A stretch of 64,000 nucleotides of DNA from Streptomyces sp. R28 (GCF_041052385.1 NZ_CP163439.1:5693001-5757000); one strand, 5' to 3'; positions 8,621-18,200 are shown, counted from the first letter of the stretch. Notes: generated by a model not told the origin, from the sequence alone. Numbers and translations are program-made.

Positions 8621-10936
8621 TTGACCACCACTCGATCTCCGATATCCACGCAGGGCACCGCTCGGCGTCGGGCGGACATGGCTGTGTTAGGAGGTGTACG
8701 GCCGCCACTGGCGGCCCTGCCGGTTCTGCTGGCGCTCGTCGCGGGCCTGACGGTGTTCGCGGTCGGGAGCGATGCCGAACGGGGCGTCCCCGAGGCCGTT
8801 CTCAGCTCCCAGCAGCACATCGCCGAGGACGGGGCGGTCGCGCTGCAGGGCGCCGTCGACCAGAGCGTCACCGATCTGCGGGCAGCGGCCGCGGACTTCG
8901 GTGGCTCCAAGGCCGTACCGGCGGACGCGATGCTGAACCGTCTCGACCGGTCCTCCCGAAGGTGGCGGGGTACCGCCGTCGTCGACGTGTCCACAGATCG
9001 GCTGCTCGCCTCGCACGGCGAGGCCCTACCGCTCGGGAAGGTGAACCTTCGTGGGCTGCCGGCCAACCCGCCACCGAGACTGGTGCGGGACGACTCGGGT
9101 GTCACCCGGCTGCTGGCCTTCGCGACGCTGTCGCAAGGCGGCAGGCAGGAGTTGCTCGTCGCCTCCCAGAGCCTGAAGCCGCCGGGCATCTCCGTCGGCA
9201 AGAAGCACACGCTCACCGTCGTGGACCGTGACGGGGCCACTCTCACCTCGGCCGGGCCGGGATCCGGCACCGACGGGGCGAAGGCGCTGGCCGGCACCGC
9301 CGCCCGCGAGGCGCAGAGCAAAGGGCCGTCGGAAACCGCCGCCGCCGGAGGCTTCGACGGTCCGAGCGGCAGTCTCGTCAGGGCGGCGGACGGCAACACC
9401 CGTACCGCCGTCGGATACGCCGCAGTCGCCCGAGGAACTGCCGCGAAAGAGAGTCCGAGCAGCGCACTCGGACTGACGGTCGTCACGACGGTGCGAACCG
9501 AGCATCACGGGGCCGGGACCGGTGACCTTCGCCTCGCCCTCCTCGCCGCCGCCGTACTCCTGGCCCTCGCGGCCGGGGTCACCGCCGCCCTCCACCTGGT
9601 GGTGCAGCGGCCTGTGCTGCGGTTGCGCCGCGAAGCGCACAGGCTCGGCTCGGCTGACCTCACGGCTCCCGTCCACGCGCCCCGCTTCGGGGAACCTGCC
9701 CGGGTCGGCGCCGCGCTGGAGGCACTGCGCCTTCAACTCCTCGGCAGGGGTGGGCCATCGCAGGAGACGGCCGCGCGGCCACCGGCCAAGGGGCGTGTTC
9801 TGCTCGGGACGGGCAGGGGCCGGCGTCGGCTCGGACTGCGCACCGTCCTCGTGGTGTGCGCGTTCGCTCTGCTGGCCTGGCCCGCGTCGATGCTGCTGAC
9901 GATCGGCAGCACCCTGCCGCGCCCGGCCGCGGTCGTACCGCGGCTGATCTCAGACGATCAGCGGCAACGCACCGAGACGACGGCGGATCGCGTGCGCAGG
10001 GGGATCAACGACGGGTACGCGGATCTCACCCATCTCGCCACCGTTCTCGACACTTCCCGGTCGGAGGAGGCGCGCAAGGTCCTCGACAGATCCCTGGAGC
10101 AGCACGGCCGGTATCGGTCCCTGTACGTCGTCGACGGCGCCGGCAGGATCCTGGCCCGCGCCGGTGGTGAACCCCGTACCCCGAACAAGGCCCGCGTCAG
10201 GCCCGGGGTCACGCAGACGAACACCTCCGGCAGGGAACCGGTCCTCGCCGCCGTGGCCGCTCAGCCAGTCAAGGGCGTGCCGACGAAGGCCGGGCGCCAC
10301 TATGTCGTGGGCGAGTTCAAGGTCCGGTACCTGACCGGCATCCTCGACCGACCCGGTCTCGGCTCGGTGTGGCTGGTGGACTCCGCGCATCGGGTCATCG
10401 CGTCCAACAAGGGGTTCGTGGCCTTCGGGCGGGTCTCCGACGGCCGGCTGCGAGCCCAGATGAAGGCCGTCCGCACGACCAAGGGCTCTACGGAGCTGCT
10501 GCTCGGCTGGAGGGATCCGGCGGTCGCCGCCGTGGCGCCGTTCACCAACAAGCCGGGAGTCGCGAGCGCACTCGGCTGGAAGGTCGCCTCGATCAGGCCG
10601 GTGTTCTGGATCGGCCTGCCTGAGTACGAGGCACAGCGGCGGATCATGCTCGTCGGTCTGCTGGGGGTGACCACGGGCGCCCTCTGCATCGGCTGGCTGT
10701 ACCTCGTCGTCGTACGGCCGCTACGTGAACTCGCGCAGGGCGCCGAGGCGTTGGCAGCCGGGGACCGCAGAACGGTGCTCTACCCGCGCTACCACGACGA
10801 GGTGGGATCCGTCGCCCGCAGCCTCGAACTGATCAGACAGCGACTCCCGCGCACCGACGCACCGTCCGCGCCCGGTTCCCCGGACGGAGCGCCCACTCCC
10901 TCCGTTTCCCCCTCCGGCCCCGGTCCCAGGAGCTGA
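8621..10936 (+). CDS. Large two-domain extracellular sensor with HAMP domain, no output domain
   Basis: I infer a TTG start at 8621 because AAAGGA precedes it and the first signal-anchor helix (PPLAALPVLLALVAGLTVFA) follows at about residue 28. Two similar units occur: helix, extracellular Cache-like domain, helix, then a HAMP-like stretch (RPVLRLRREAHRLGSADLTA, later RPLRELAQGAEALAAGD). After the second HAMP the protein ends in a Pro/Ser-rich tail, without kinase, cyclase or methyl-accepting domain. It lies 6 bp before pgsB, in the place of the usual accessory protein PgsA, which is absent. It may anchor or regulate the synthase; this is inference. Confidence 0.7.
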   Translation: MTTTRSPISTQGTARRRADMAVLGGVRPPLAALPVLLALVAGLTVFAVGSDAERGVPEAVLSSQQHIAEDGAVALQGAVDQSVTDLRAAAADFGGSKAVPADAMLNRLDRSSRRWRGTAVVDVSTDRLLASHGEALPLGKVNLRGLPANPPPRLVRDDSGVTRLLAFATLSQGGRQELLVASQSLKPPGISVGKKHTLTVVDRDGATLTSAGPGSGTDGAKALAGTAAREAQSKGPSETAAAGGFDGPSGSLVRAADGNTRTAVGYAAVARGTAAKESPSSALGLTVVTTVRTEHHGAGTGDLRLALLAAAVLLALAAGVTAALHLVVQRPVLRLRREAHRLGSADLTAPVHAPRFGEPARVGAALEALRLQLLGRGGPSQETAARPPAKGRVLLGTGRGRRRLGLRTVLVVCAFALLAWPASMLLTIGSTLPRPAAVVPRLISDDQRQRTETTADRVRRGINDGYADLTHLATVLDTSRSEEARKVLDRSLEQHGRYRSLYVVDGAGRILARAGGEPRTPNKARVRPGVTQTNTSGREPVLAAVAAQPVKGVPTKAGRHYVVGEFKVRYLTGILDRPGLGSVWLVDSAHRVIASNKGFVAFGRVSDGRLRAQMKAVRTTKGSTELLLGWRDPAVAAVAPFTNKPGVASALGWKVASIRPVFWIGLPEYEAQRRIMLVGLLGVTTGALCIGWLYLVVVRPLRELAQGAEALAAGDRRTVLYPRYHDEVGSVARSLELIRQRLPRTDAPSAPGSPDGAPTPSVSPSGPGPRS

Positions 10937-10942
10937 CCCGCC

Positions 10943-12223
10943 GTGCTCTTCCTGTACTGCGTCCTCGCGACGTGCTGCGTCGGCCTGCTCGTCGCAGGCA
11001 TCGTCGAACAGCGCCGCCATGACGCGAATCTCGCCGCCATACCCACCCGAGTGCTGGTCAACGGCATTCGCGGCAAGTCCTCCATCACCCGGCTGTGCGC
11101 GGGCGCCCTGCGCGGCAGCGGCCTGACCACTGTCGCCAAGACCACGGGCACCGCCGCCCGGTTCATCCACCCCGATGCCACCGAAGAGCCGGTCTACCGC
11201 AAGTTCGGCATCGCCAACGTCGTGGAGCAGATCGGCATCGTCCGGCGGGCCGCAGGCTACCGGCCCGATGTCCTGGTCATGGAGTGCATGGCCGTCATGC
11301 CCGCACTCCAGGAGATCAACCAGTCCAAGCTGATCCGCTCCACGATCGGCGTGCTCTGCAACGTCCGCGAGGACCATCTCGCCGAGATGGGCCCGACGCT
11401 GGACGACGTGGCCCGCTCCCTGTGCCGGTCCATGCCGGAGGGCGGCGTCTGCGTCACCGCGGAGAAGGAGCGCTTCCACATCCTCCAGGAGGAGGCCGAC
11501 GCCCGGAACTGCGAGCTGGTCTACGCCGACCCGGAAACCGTCACCGATGAGGAACTGCGCGGCTTCAGCTGGTTCACCTTCAAGGAGAACGTCGCCATCG
11601 CACTCGCGGTCGCCGAACTGCTCGGCGTCGACCGCGCGACCGCGCTGAAGGGAATGTACGAGGCGCCGCCGGACCCCGGTGTGCTGTCCGTCGAGCGGTA
11701 CCGCACCCCTGACGGAGGGCGGCTGCGATTCGCGAACGTCTTCGCCGCCAACGACCCCGAGTCGACGCTGATGAACATCAACCAGCTGCTCGAACTGGGC
11801 GCGATCCACCGTCCGTTGCACGTCGTCATCAACTGCCGTCCCGACCGTGTGGAGCGCAACGGGCAGATGGGCGCGCTCATCCCCCAGCTCGACCCGGAGA
11901 CGGTGTTCCTCATCGGCCACCCCACCAAGTCGGCCGCCGACGCCCTACCCACCCACTGGACCGGGAACGTCGTCGATCTCGGCGGCGACCGCCGCGACCC
12001 CGACCGGCTCACCACCGATCTGCTGGCCCACCTGGGGCCGGACTCCTCGCTCGTCGCCATCGGAAACATCCACGGCCAGGGCGAACTCTTCCTGGAGCGG
12101 CTCGCGGCACTCGCGCCCGACCACCCCGACGCCGCCGCCGACCCCGCCGGTCCCTCCGACCCGAGCGACGCCCCCACCTCACTCGTCGCCCACCACAACT
12201 CCTCGCATGGAGAGTTCCGTTGA
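10943..12223 (+). CDS. pgsB: Poly-gamma-glutamate synthase subunit PgsB/CapB
   Basis: After one N-terminal membrane helix the protein carries the Mur-ligase-like ATP-binding loop VLVNGIRGKSSITRL (about residues 38-52), then TVAKTTGTAARFI, ECMAVMPALQEINQ and NVREDHLAEMG, all diagnostic of PgsB/CapB. It is an ATP-dependent amide ligase that polymerises glutamate at the inner membrane face. At 426 residues it is slightly longer than typical because of a Pro/Asp/Ser-rich tail. GTG start with AGGAG upstream. It overlaps pgsC by 4 bases, which supports a PgsBC complex. Confidence 0.9.
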   Translation: MLFLYCVLATCCVGLLVAGIVEQRRHDANLAAIPTRVLVNGIRGKSSITRLCAGALRGSGLTTVAKTTGTAARFIHPDATEEPVYRKFGIANVVEQIGIVRRAAGYRPDVLVMECMAVMPALQEINQSKLIRSTIGVLCNVREDHLAEMGPTLDDVARSLCRSMPEGGVCVTAEKERFHILQEEADARNCELVYADPETVTDEELRGFSWFTFKENVAIALAVAELLGVDRATALKGMYEAPPDPGVLSVERYRTPDGGRLRFANVFAANDPESTLMNINQLLELGAIHRPLHVVINCRPDRVERNGQMGALIPQLDPETVFLIGHPTKSAADALPTHWTGNVVDLGGDRRDPDRLTTDLLAHLGPDSSLVAIGNIHGQGELFLERLAALAPDHPDAAADPAGPSDPSDAPTSLVAHHNSSHGEFR

Positions 12224-12702
12224 TCCCCGCAGTAGTCACACCCCAGATCGCCGCCATCGGCATCGCCCTCGGTCTGGTCTTCTCCCTCCTGTGCTACCTG
12301 ACCACGAACCTCTCACCGGGCGGCATGATCACCCCCGGCTGGCTCGCCCTCACCCTCGTCGACGATCTGCGGCGTGCCGCCATGGTCGCGGCCGTGGCCG
12401 GCCTGACCTACCTGCTGACCAAGCTGCTGCAGCGCTTCGTCATCCTCTACGGCAAGCGGCTGTTCGCCGCCGTCGTGCTCATCGGTGTCCTGCTCCAGGC
12501 CGGGCTCTCCCTGGTGCTCCAGCAGCAGTTCCCCACGCTGTTCGCCCATCAGGCCCTCGGGTTCATCGTCCCCGGTCTCATCGCCTACCAGCTCGAGAGG
12601 CAGCCGAAGACAGCGACGGTCCTCTCCACCGGCGCGGTCACTTTCGCCACCTACGTGATCTTGGTGTCCGGGCTGCTGCTGGGCGCCCTGCCCACGACAT
12701 GA
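12220..12702 (+). CDS. pgsC: Poly-gamma-glutamate synthase membrane subunit PgsC/CapC
   Basis: This 160-residue, almost wholly hydrophobic protein has the PgsC pattern: a first helix followed by LTTNLSPGGMITPGWLAL, a basic loop, then three or more helices with GFIVPGLIAYQLERQPK. PgsC is the essential integral-membrane partner of PgsB. It begins with a TTG overlapping the pgsB stop. Only pgsB and pgsC are recognisable; no PgsA/CapA (metallophosphatase-like) or PgsE gene follows. Confidence 0.9.
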   Translation: MIPAVVTPQIAAIGIALGLVFSLLCYLTTNLSPGGMITPGWLALTLVDDLRRAAMVAAVAGLTYLLTKLLQRFVILYGKRLFAAVVLIGVLLQAGLSLVLQQQFPTLFAHQALGFIVPGLIAYQLERQPKTATVLSTGAVTFATYVILVSGLLLGALPTT

Positions 12703-12760
12703 GCCGCCCCCTCCCCGACATACGGCGCCATCTCTCCTTCCCTCACACCGGAGTTGATCA

Positions 12761-13894
12761 GTGAAACGCCTCCTGCCCAGAAACCGTGGGTTCTCCCTGA
12801 CCAGGAACGCGGCCCTGTTCCTGGTGACAGCCGTCCTGCTCGCGACGAGCTACGCGCTGACCCTGCAGCTCAGGCACCGCACCGACGCTCCGGAGGCATC
12901 ACAGGCGGCACAGACATCACAAGGATCAAAGGCATCGATGGCATCACATGCATCGCATGGATCACAGGGTGCCGGAATCCGGACCAGGAGCGGCCCGCTG
13001 CGCTTCGAGCGGATCGGCAACCCCGCCCGCACGGTCGCCCGCGACCCGCGCGGCACCGTCATCGCCACGTTCACCGACGGCGCCCGTACAGCCGTACTGA
13101 CAGGACCCAGCAGGACCTTCGCGGAGCCGCGTACGACGGATGCCAAGGTCGTCACCAAGAACTGGGTGCGGCTGCTGCCCAAGCCATGGGCCCGTGGCGC
13201 GGAGCAGAGCGCCTGGTTCAAGAACTGGCTCAGGTCCCGGCTCGACAGCCGCGACCCCGACATCCTCGCCACCGCCTTCGACTACATCGCCGGTGCCCCG
13301 GCCCGGACGACGGCAGCGGGAGTCAAATACAGCGGTGCCGCCCGCTACACGCCCAGCACCCCCAGCGACTCCGGGCGTGCTGTGCAGGGGAAGCCGAAGC
13401 CGCGCACGGGCTCGGACTTCTACGACTACCTGGGCATCCCCTGGACCTTCCCCGACGCGGTCACCCGCCGCCCCGAGAAGGACCGCGCGCGCTCCGTCGA
13501 CAGCTCCGGCTATGTCCGGCTGGTGTACGGATACCGCTCTGGATTCCCGCTGAACAGCAGGGACAACGCGGCGGGCAACGGGCTGCAGCGGAGCCCCGAC
13601 GCGATCGCCCGCGGGCGGCTCGGCGTACCCGTGATCCCCCTCACCGACCGCCGCCCCGCCGTCATCCAGCAGCTCCAGCCCGGCGACCTGGTGTTCTTCA
13701 AGACACGGGAACTGCCCGGCGGACGGATCGGCCACATCGGTATCTACCTCGGCCTGGACACCGCCGACCACCCGCGCTTCATCTCCAGCCGGAAGAACGC
13801 GGGCGGCCCCACCATGGGTGACAAGGGCGGCACCTCACGGCTCGACGGTGACGGCTACTACGCACACGGGCTGCGCGGGGCACGACGCCTCTGA
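12761..13894 (+). CDS. NlpC/P60-type protein with Ser in place of the catalytic Cys
   Basis: The GTG start at 12761 has GGAG upstream. A membrane anchor (residues ~15-35) and a Ser/Ala/Gln/His linker precede a large extracellular region. The C-terminal ~140 residues have the NlpC/P60 fold landmarks: SVDSSGYVRLVYGYR at residues ~245-259, LQPGDLVFFK, and GRIGHIGIYLG with the catalytic His. In active enzymes the first motif is D-C-S-G; here residue 248 is AGC (Ser). NlpC/P60 and related gamma-glutamyl hydrolases commonly release or trim polyglutamate, so the position after pgsC fits. The substitution suggests altered or lost hydrolysis, for example a binding role. Confidence 0.8.
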   Translation: MKRLLPRNRGFSLTRNAALFLVTAVLLATSYALTLQLRHRTDAPEASQAAQTSQGSKASMASHASHGSQGAGIRTRSGPLRFERIGNPARTVARDPRGTVIATFTDGARTAVLTGPSRTFAEPRTTDAKVVTKNWVRLLPKPWARGAEQSAWFKNWLRSRLDSRDPDILATAFDYIAGAPARTTAAGVKYSGAARYTPSTPSDSGRAVQGKPKPRTGSDFYDYLGIPWTFPDAVTRRPEKDRARSVDSSGYVRLVYGYRSGFPLNSRDNAAGNGLQRSPDAIARGRLGVPVIPLTDRRPAVIQQLQPGDLVFFKTRELPGGRIGHIGIYLGLDTADHPRFISSRKNAGGPTMGDKGGTSRLDGDGYYAHGLRGARRL

Positions 13895-14107
13895 CCGCGC
13901 TCCGACCGGGTCGACGCCTTGGTTCGCTCACATCGGCCGGGCGCTGGTGCGAGCTCCGGCGGTATGCCGGAGCCAGGCGCAAGGGTCGGTGCTGTCTGCC
14001 GGCCCTCGTCCGATGTACCGTCTGCCTGTGCTCACGCCGGTCGACGCCCTTGTGGAGGTCCCGGTGGGGCGGCCGGTGGTCCGTGCCGAGTTCTGAAGCG
14101 GAATCAA

Positions 14108-15403
14108 ATGATCTCTGTCCTGATTGTGATCACCACGGTGGTGGCCGGGTGGTCGCTGGTCGCCGGCCGGCTGGAGCAACGGCATGTGCGGGCTCCTCTG
14201 GTGCTGGTGCTCGCGGGCGTGGTCACGGGGGTGTTCACCCACAGCCATATCGCCGTCACCCTGAACTCCGAGGTCGCCCAGCATGTGGCCGAGGTCATCC
14301 TGGCCGTCCTGCTGTTCGTCGACGCCACCGAGCTGCCGGGCGGGCGACTGTTCGGCAACGACCCCGGCTCCGCCGCGCGGGCACTGCTGGTGGCCCTGCC
14401 GCTGAGCCTGATCACGATGGTCCTGCTGGGGACGTTGCTGCTGCCCGGGCTGCCGGTCGCGCTGCTGCTGCTCATCGCGTGCATCGTCGTCCCGACCGAC
14501 TTCGCTCCGGCCGAGACGCTGGTCCGCGACCGGCGTATCCCGGCGAGGGTGCGCAGCGTGCTCAACGTGGAGAGCGGCTACAACGACGGCATCGTCTCGC
14601 CCCTCTTCCTGTTCGCACTGATCCTCGTCGGCACCAACTCCGTCACCCGAACGCCCGCGCAAGCCCTCGGCACGGCCGTGCCGTTCGCGCTGAAGGCCCT
14701 CGTGGCCGGCTTCGTGGTGGGGGCGCTGGTGGCGTGGCTGATCAATCTGGCCGACCGCGCGGAGTGGATGACGGAGCAGTCCCGGCGGATCGTCGTGCTG
14801 GTCACACCGCTGCTCGCCTACACCGTGACCACGGCGATGGACGGCAATGGCTTCGTGGCCTCGTTCGTGTGCGGGATCGCCTTCCGCTACGTCAGGCAGG
14901 CACCGGTCCGCCGACGGGGCGCCTCGGCTCCCCACGCCTCGGACTTCCAGCTCATCGAGGACACCAACTCGATGATGACGATGTGCATGTGGTTCTTCTT
15001 CGGCAACGCCGTGGTGCTCGCACTGGGCGAGGGCGTCGACTGGCCCGCCATCGTGCTCTGCGTCGCCGCGCTCACCGTCGTGCGCATCCTTCCGATCATG
15101 CTCGCCTTCCTCGGCTCGAAGTTCACCTGGCGAGAACGGCTCATGGTCGGCGCGCTCGGACCACGCGGCACCACCTCCATCGTGTTCGGCCTGCTCGCGT
15201 TCAACGCTCTGCCGGACGGGCAGTACGCCGACACCGCCCTGTACGCCATGACCCTGACGGTGCTCGGCAGCGTTCTGCTCCACGGCGGCGGCTCGGTGGT
15301 CATCGCCCGGTCCCTGACCGGCCCGCCCCCGTCGGCCGGCGGCGGCCCGGGCTCCCCGGGGACCGACGAGCCGGAGTCACAGGTCGCCGCCAAGCGGAGT
15401 TGA
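14108..15403 (+). CDS. CPA1-type sodium (cation)/proton antiporter
   Basis: The protein has about twelve transmembrane helices and conserved CPA1 features: VILAVLLFVDATELPGGRLF, IVVPTDFAPAETLVRDRRIP, NVESGYNDGIVSPLFLFAL, and LMVGALGPRGTTSIVFGLLA near the end. These match bacterial NhaP/NhaK-like exchangers that export Na+ or K+ for protons. I place the start at the ATG 14108 since the preceding in-frame codons are not membrane-like. It is not overlapping the polyglutamate genes. A link to that polyanionic polymer through counter-ion balance is only a guess. Confidence 0.85.
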   Translation: MISVLIVITTVVAGWSLVAGRLEQRHVRAPLVLVLAGVVTGVFTHSHIAVTLNSEVAQHVAEVILAVLLFVDATELPGGRLFGNDPGSAARALLVALPLSLITMVLLGTLLLPGLPVALLLLIACIVVPTDFAPAETLVRDRRIPARVRSVLNVESGYNDGIVSPLFLFALILVGTNSVTRTPAQALGTAVPFALKALVAGFVVGALVAWLINLADRAEWMTEQSRRIVVLVTPLLAYTVTTAMDGNGFVASFVCGIAFRYVRQAPVRRRGASAPHASDFQLIEDTNSMMTMCMWFFFGNAVVLALGEGVDWPAIVLCVAALTVVRILPIMLAFLGSKFTWRERLMVGALGPRGTTSIVFGLLAFNALPDGQYADTALYAMTLTVLGSVLLHGGGSVVIARSLTGPPPSAGGGPGSPGTDEPESQVAAKRS

Positions 15404-15532
15404 CGTGCCTGGCGGTGCCGCGTGCTTCGCGGTGCTGTGATGTCTTGCGGTGCTGCGTGCCATGCGGTGCCGGCCTGCTTGCGGCGCGTCCGCCTCGCGG
15501 CCGCGACGGCTACTACCCCAGGCCGGTCATCT

Positions 15533-15614
15533 CCAGCCACTCGGCGGGGGTGGACCCGACAGTCGCCGGATGTGCGGAGAGCGGCCGGGCGCCCAGGCTG
15601 GAGGCATGACACAG
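15533..15614 (+). repeat. Duplicated leader, copy 1
   Basis: About 80 bp starting at CCAGCCAC and ending in the first codons of the small gene at 15606 (GGCATGACACA). It is similar to 15956-16037, sharing GCGGGGGTG, ACCCGAC, TCGCCGGATG and CCAGGCTGG. See copy 2. Confidence 0.6.
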
Positions 15615-15827
15615 CACGTTCGTGACAAGGAGCCCGAGACCACCCTCGGGGCGTCGGCCGACATCGACATGCCAGGCCGCGACGTCACACCTCGCGGAGG
15701 CCGGTTGCTGGAACTTCTCGGCCTGACGCTGGTGGCGGGCGCCGGTGTCCTGTTCGTCGTCCGTCCTGAGTTCTACGAGGCAGGGGCGCACATCTTTGCC
15801 ACGCGGGCGGCCTCACTGGTCCACTGA
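15606..15827 (+). CDS. Small single-pass membrane protein (73 aa)
   Basis: Starting at ATG 15606 the protein has an acidic, polar N-terminus and one hydrophobic helix (LLELLGLTLVAGAGVLFVV) near residues 33-52, then a short outer tail. GGAGG lies 5 bases upstream. I do not recognise a family. Its leader and start codon are duplicated 423 bp downstream, where the gene body has been replaced. Confidence 0.55.
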   Translation: MTQHVRDKEPETTLGASADIDMPGRDVTPRGGRLLELLGLTLVAGAGVLFVVRPEFYEAGAHIFATRAASLVH

Positions 15828-16221
15828 GCCGTCGATCGGCCAGCTCCATCGGTGTGGGCGTCTGCGCGGTCACCGGCACCATGGGCTTGCTCAGCGAGGC
15901 GGCGAGCACATCCGCCCAGGGGTCCCTGAGGGGTTCGTAGGCGGTGCAGACGGTCCCAGCCACCTGGCGGGGGTGCACCCGACGATCGCCGGATGGTCGA
16001 AGAAGAGTCCGGGCTTCCAGGCTGGTGGCATGACACACCGCGCGCCATTTCCGCTTGGCCGTCGTAGGCCCTGAACTCCGCGATGCGGTTGTGCACACGC
16101 TCGCCATGAGGGCCGTCGAACCGGCCCGTTGATTCGACCCCCAAGGCCCCCGCGGGCCGGTGCCCGCAGCCGCTGACGCGGTGCGCGGCCGACCACGTAG
16201 GACACCTGGGAAGGGAAAAGT
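15828..16221. other. Intergenic region with duplicated leader
   Basis: This 394-bp gap holds the second leader copy (15956-16037), whose ATG reads only about 14 codons before a stop, and the promoter and ribosome-binding site (GGAAGGGAAAA) of the ABC gene. No other gene is supported. Confidence 0.4.
15956..16037 (+). repeat. Duplicated leader, copy 2
   Basis: This copy of the 15533-15614 leader includes an ATG (about 16030) with GGTGGC before it. The reading frame behind the start no longer resembles the 73-aa protein and ends quickly, so a second paralogue has been truncated or replaced. Confidence 0.6.
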
Positions 16222-18027
16222 GTGAACACCGCATCCGCCCCGGAGGCGACGGGTGCCGAGTCCCTGCGTGCCCGCGAGACGCTCAAGGCGCTGTACGGGT
16301 ATGTCCGTCCGCACCGGTGGGCCGTCGTACTCGGTCTGCTGTTGGCGCTGGCAGGGGCCGCCGGCGGACTGCTCCAGCCCCTGGCCACAAAGGCGCTGGT
16401 CGACCGGCTCTCGTCCGGTGGCACGACCGGCACCATCCTGCTGGCCATGACCGTTCTGGTCCTGCTGGGCATGGTGGCCGAGGCGTTCGGTGCCTATGTG
16501 CTGGAACGGACGGCGGAGTCGGTGGTGCTCGCCGCCCGCCGCAGCCTCATCGGACGGTTGCTGCGGCTGCGCCTCGCGGAGGTGGACCGGATGCAGCCGG
16601 GCGATCTGATGTCGCGGGTGACCTCCGACACCACGCTGTTGCGGGCGGTCAGCACCCAGGCGGTGGTCTCCGCGGCGACGGGGGCGGTGACACTGGTCGC
16701 GGCGGTCGTGGTGATGGCGTTCCTCGATGCCGTCCTGCTGGGCGTCACGCTCGGCGTGGTCGCGGTCGTCGGTGTGGGTGCCGTGCTGGTGATGCCGAAG
16801 ATCGGGCAGGCCGCCGAGCGTGCGCAGGCGGCTGTCGGGGAGATGTCCACGGGTCTGGAGCGGGTCTTCGGTGCGTTCCGCACGGTGAAGGCGTCCGGCG
16901 CCGAGGAGCGGGAGACCGCTCGCGTCGAGGCGGCGGCACGCAGGGCGTGGCGCCACGGCGTGCGCAGCGCGAAGTGGGAGGCCGTGCTGGGTTCGGCCGA
17001 CAACCTCGCCGTCGAGCTGGCGTTCCTCGCGGTACTCGCCGTCGGCGGGGCGCGGGTGGCGTCCGGGGACATGCCCGTGTCCACGCTGATCGCGTTCCTG
17101 CTGTACCTCTTCTACCTGATGGAGCCGGTGTACAAGCTGGTCGAGGCAGCGTCCCACTACCAGGAGGGCGCGGCCGCGATCGCCCGGATCGCGCAGGTGG
17201 ACGGCCTGGCGACAGAGAAGCAGGACCGGCACCGGTCGGTGCAGCCCGCGGCGACCAAGGCGGTGCGGCCGCGTCCGGCGTCGGTTCGCTTCGAGGATGT
17301 GTCCTTCCGGTACGGGCCCCGGCTGCCGGACATCCACCGGCGGGTGGACTTCGAGGTGCCGGGTGGCGGGATGACGGCGTTCGTCGGCCCCTCGGGCGCG
17401 GGCAAGTCGACGGTCTTCGCGCTCGTCGAGCGGTTCTACGAAGCGACAGGCGGCCGCGTCCTGGTCGACGGCAAGGACGTGACGAAGTGGCCGCTGCCCG
17501 AGCTGCGGTCCGTCATCGGGTACGTCGAGCAGGACACGCCGGTGCTGGCCGGCACGCTGCGGGAGAACCTGGTCTTCGCCGCGCCCGGCGCGACCGACGA
17601 CGACATACGCGAGGTCCTCGCCCTGACCAGGCTCGACGCCCTCGTCGAGCGTCTCCCGCACGGCCTGGACACCCCGGTCGGGCACCGCGGCACGAAGCTG
17701 TCCGGCGGCGAGCGTCAGCGCGTCGCGATCGCCCGCGCGCTGCTGCGCAGGCCTCGGCTGCTGCTCCTGGACGAGGCGACCTCGCAGCTCGACGCCGTCA
17801 ACGAGCTGGCACTGCGGGACGTCATCGCCGAGACCGCATGCGAGACCACCGTGCTGGTGGTGGCCCACCGCCTGTCGACCGTGACGGACGCCGACCGCAT
17901 CGTCGTCATGGACGCGGGCACGGTCCGCGCGGTCGGCACTCATGAGGAACTGGTAGCCAAGGACGAGCTGTACGCGCAGCTCGCGGCGACGCAGCTCCTG
18001 ACCACGGCGGGACGCCCCCGCGGGTGA
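16222..18027 (+). CDS. ABC exporter half-transporter (membrane domain plus ATPase)
   Basis: At 601 residues with six N-terminal transmembrane helices followed by an ATPase domain, this is a standard type IV (MsbA-like) half-transporter that should homodimerise. Visible motifs are Walker A GPSGAGKST (about residue 390), the Q-loop region VEQDTPVLAGTLRENL, signature LSGGERQRVAIARALL (about 493), Walker B RLLLLDEATSQLD (about 511) and the H-loop VVAHRLSTV. The GTG start has a purine-rich ribosome-binding site. The substrate is unknown; relatives export lipids, peptides or drugs. It stands alone between two damaged regions. Confidence 0.9.
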   Translation: MNTASAPEATGAESLRARETLKALYGYVRPHRWAVVLGLLLALAGAAGGLLQPLATKALVDRLSSGGTTGTILLAMTVLVLLGMVAEAFGAYVLERTAESVVLAARRSLIGRLLRLRLAEVDRMQPGDLMSRVTSDTTLLRAVSTQAVVSAATGAVTLVAAVVVMAFLDAVLLGVTLGVVAVVGVGAVLVMPKIGQAAERAQAAVGEMSTGLERVFGAFRTVKASGAEERETARVEAAARRAWRHGVRSAKWEAVLGSADNLAVELAFLAVLAVGGARVASGDMPVSTLIAFLLYLFYLMEPVYKLVEAASHYQEGAAAIARIAQVDGLATEKQDRHRSVQPAATKAVRPRPASVRFEDVSFRYGPRLPDIHRRVDFEVPGGGMTAFVGPSGAGKSTVFALVERFYEATGGRVLVDGKDVTKWPLPELRSVIGYVEQDTPVLAGTLRENLVFAAPGATDDDIREVLALTRLDALVERLPHGLDTPVGHRGTKLSGGERQRVAIARALLRRPRLLLLDEATSQLDAVNELALRDVIAETACETTVLVVAHRLSTVTDADRIVVMDAGTVRAVGTHEELVAKDELYAQLAATQLLTTAGRPRG

Positions 18028-18200
18028 GACGGGCCTGACCATGGGCTCGCCGGTGCCGCCGGCCGTACCGGGTGGCGGGATGGCGGCGTCGGACATCTGC
18101 CGGATACGCCGTGCTGTACCGCCACGGCCGGTTCCTCGACGTTCTGCTCGCCGACAGCCCCGCGACCCGGACGAGCCCGTCGAGCACATCGCCGGCCTCA

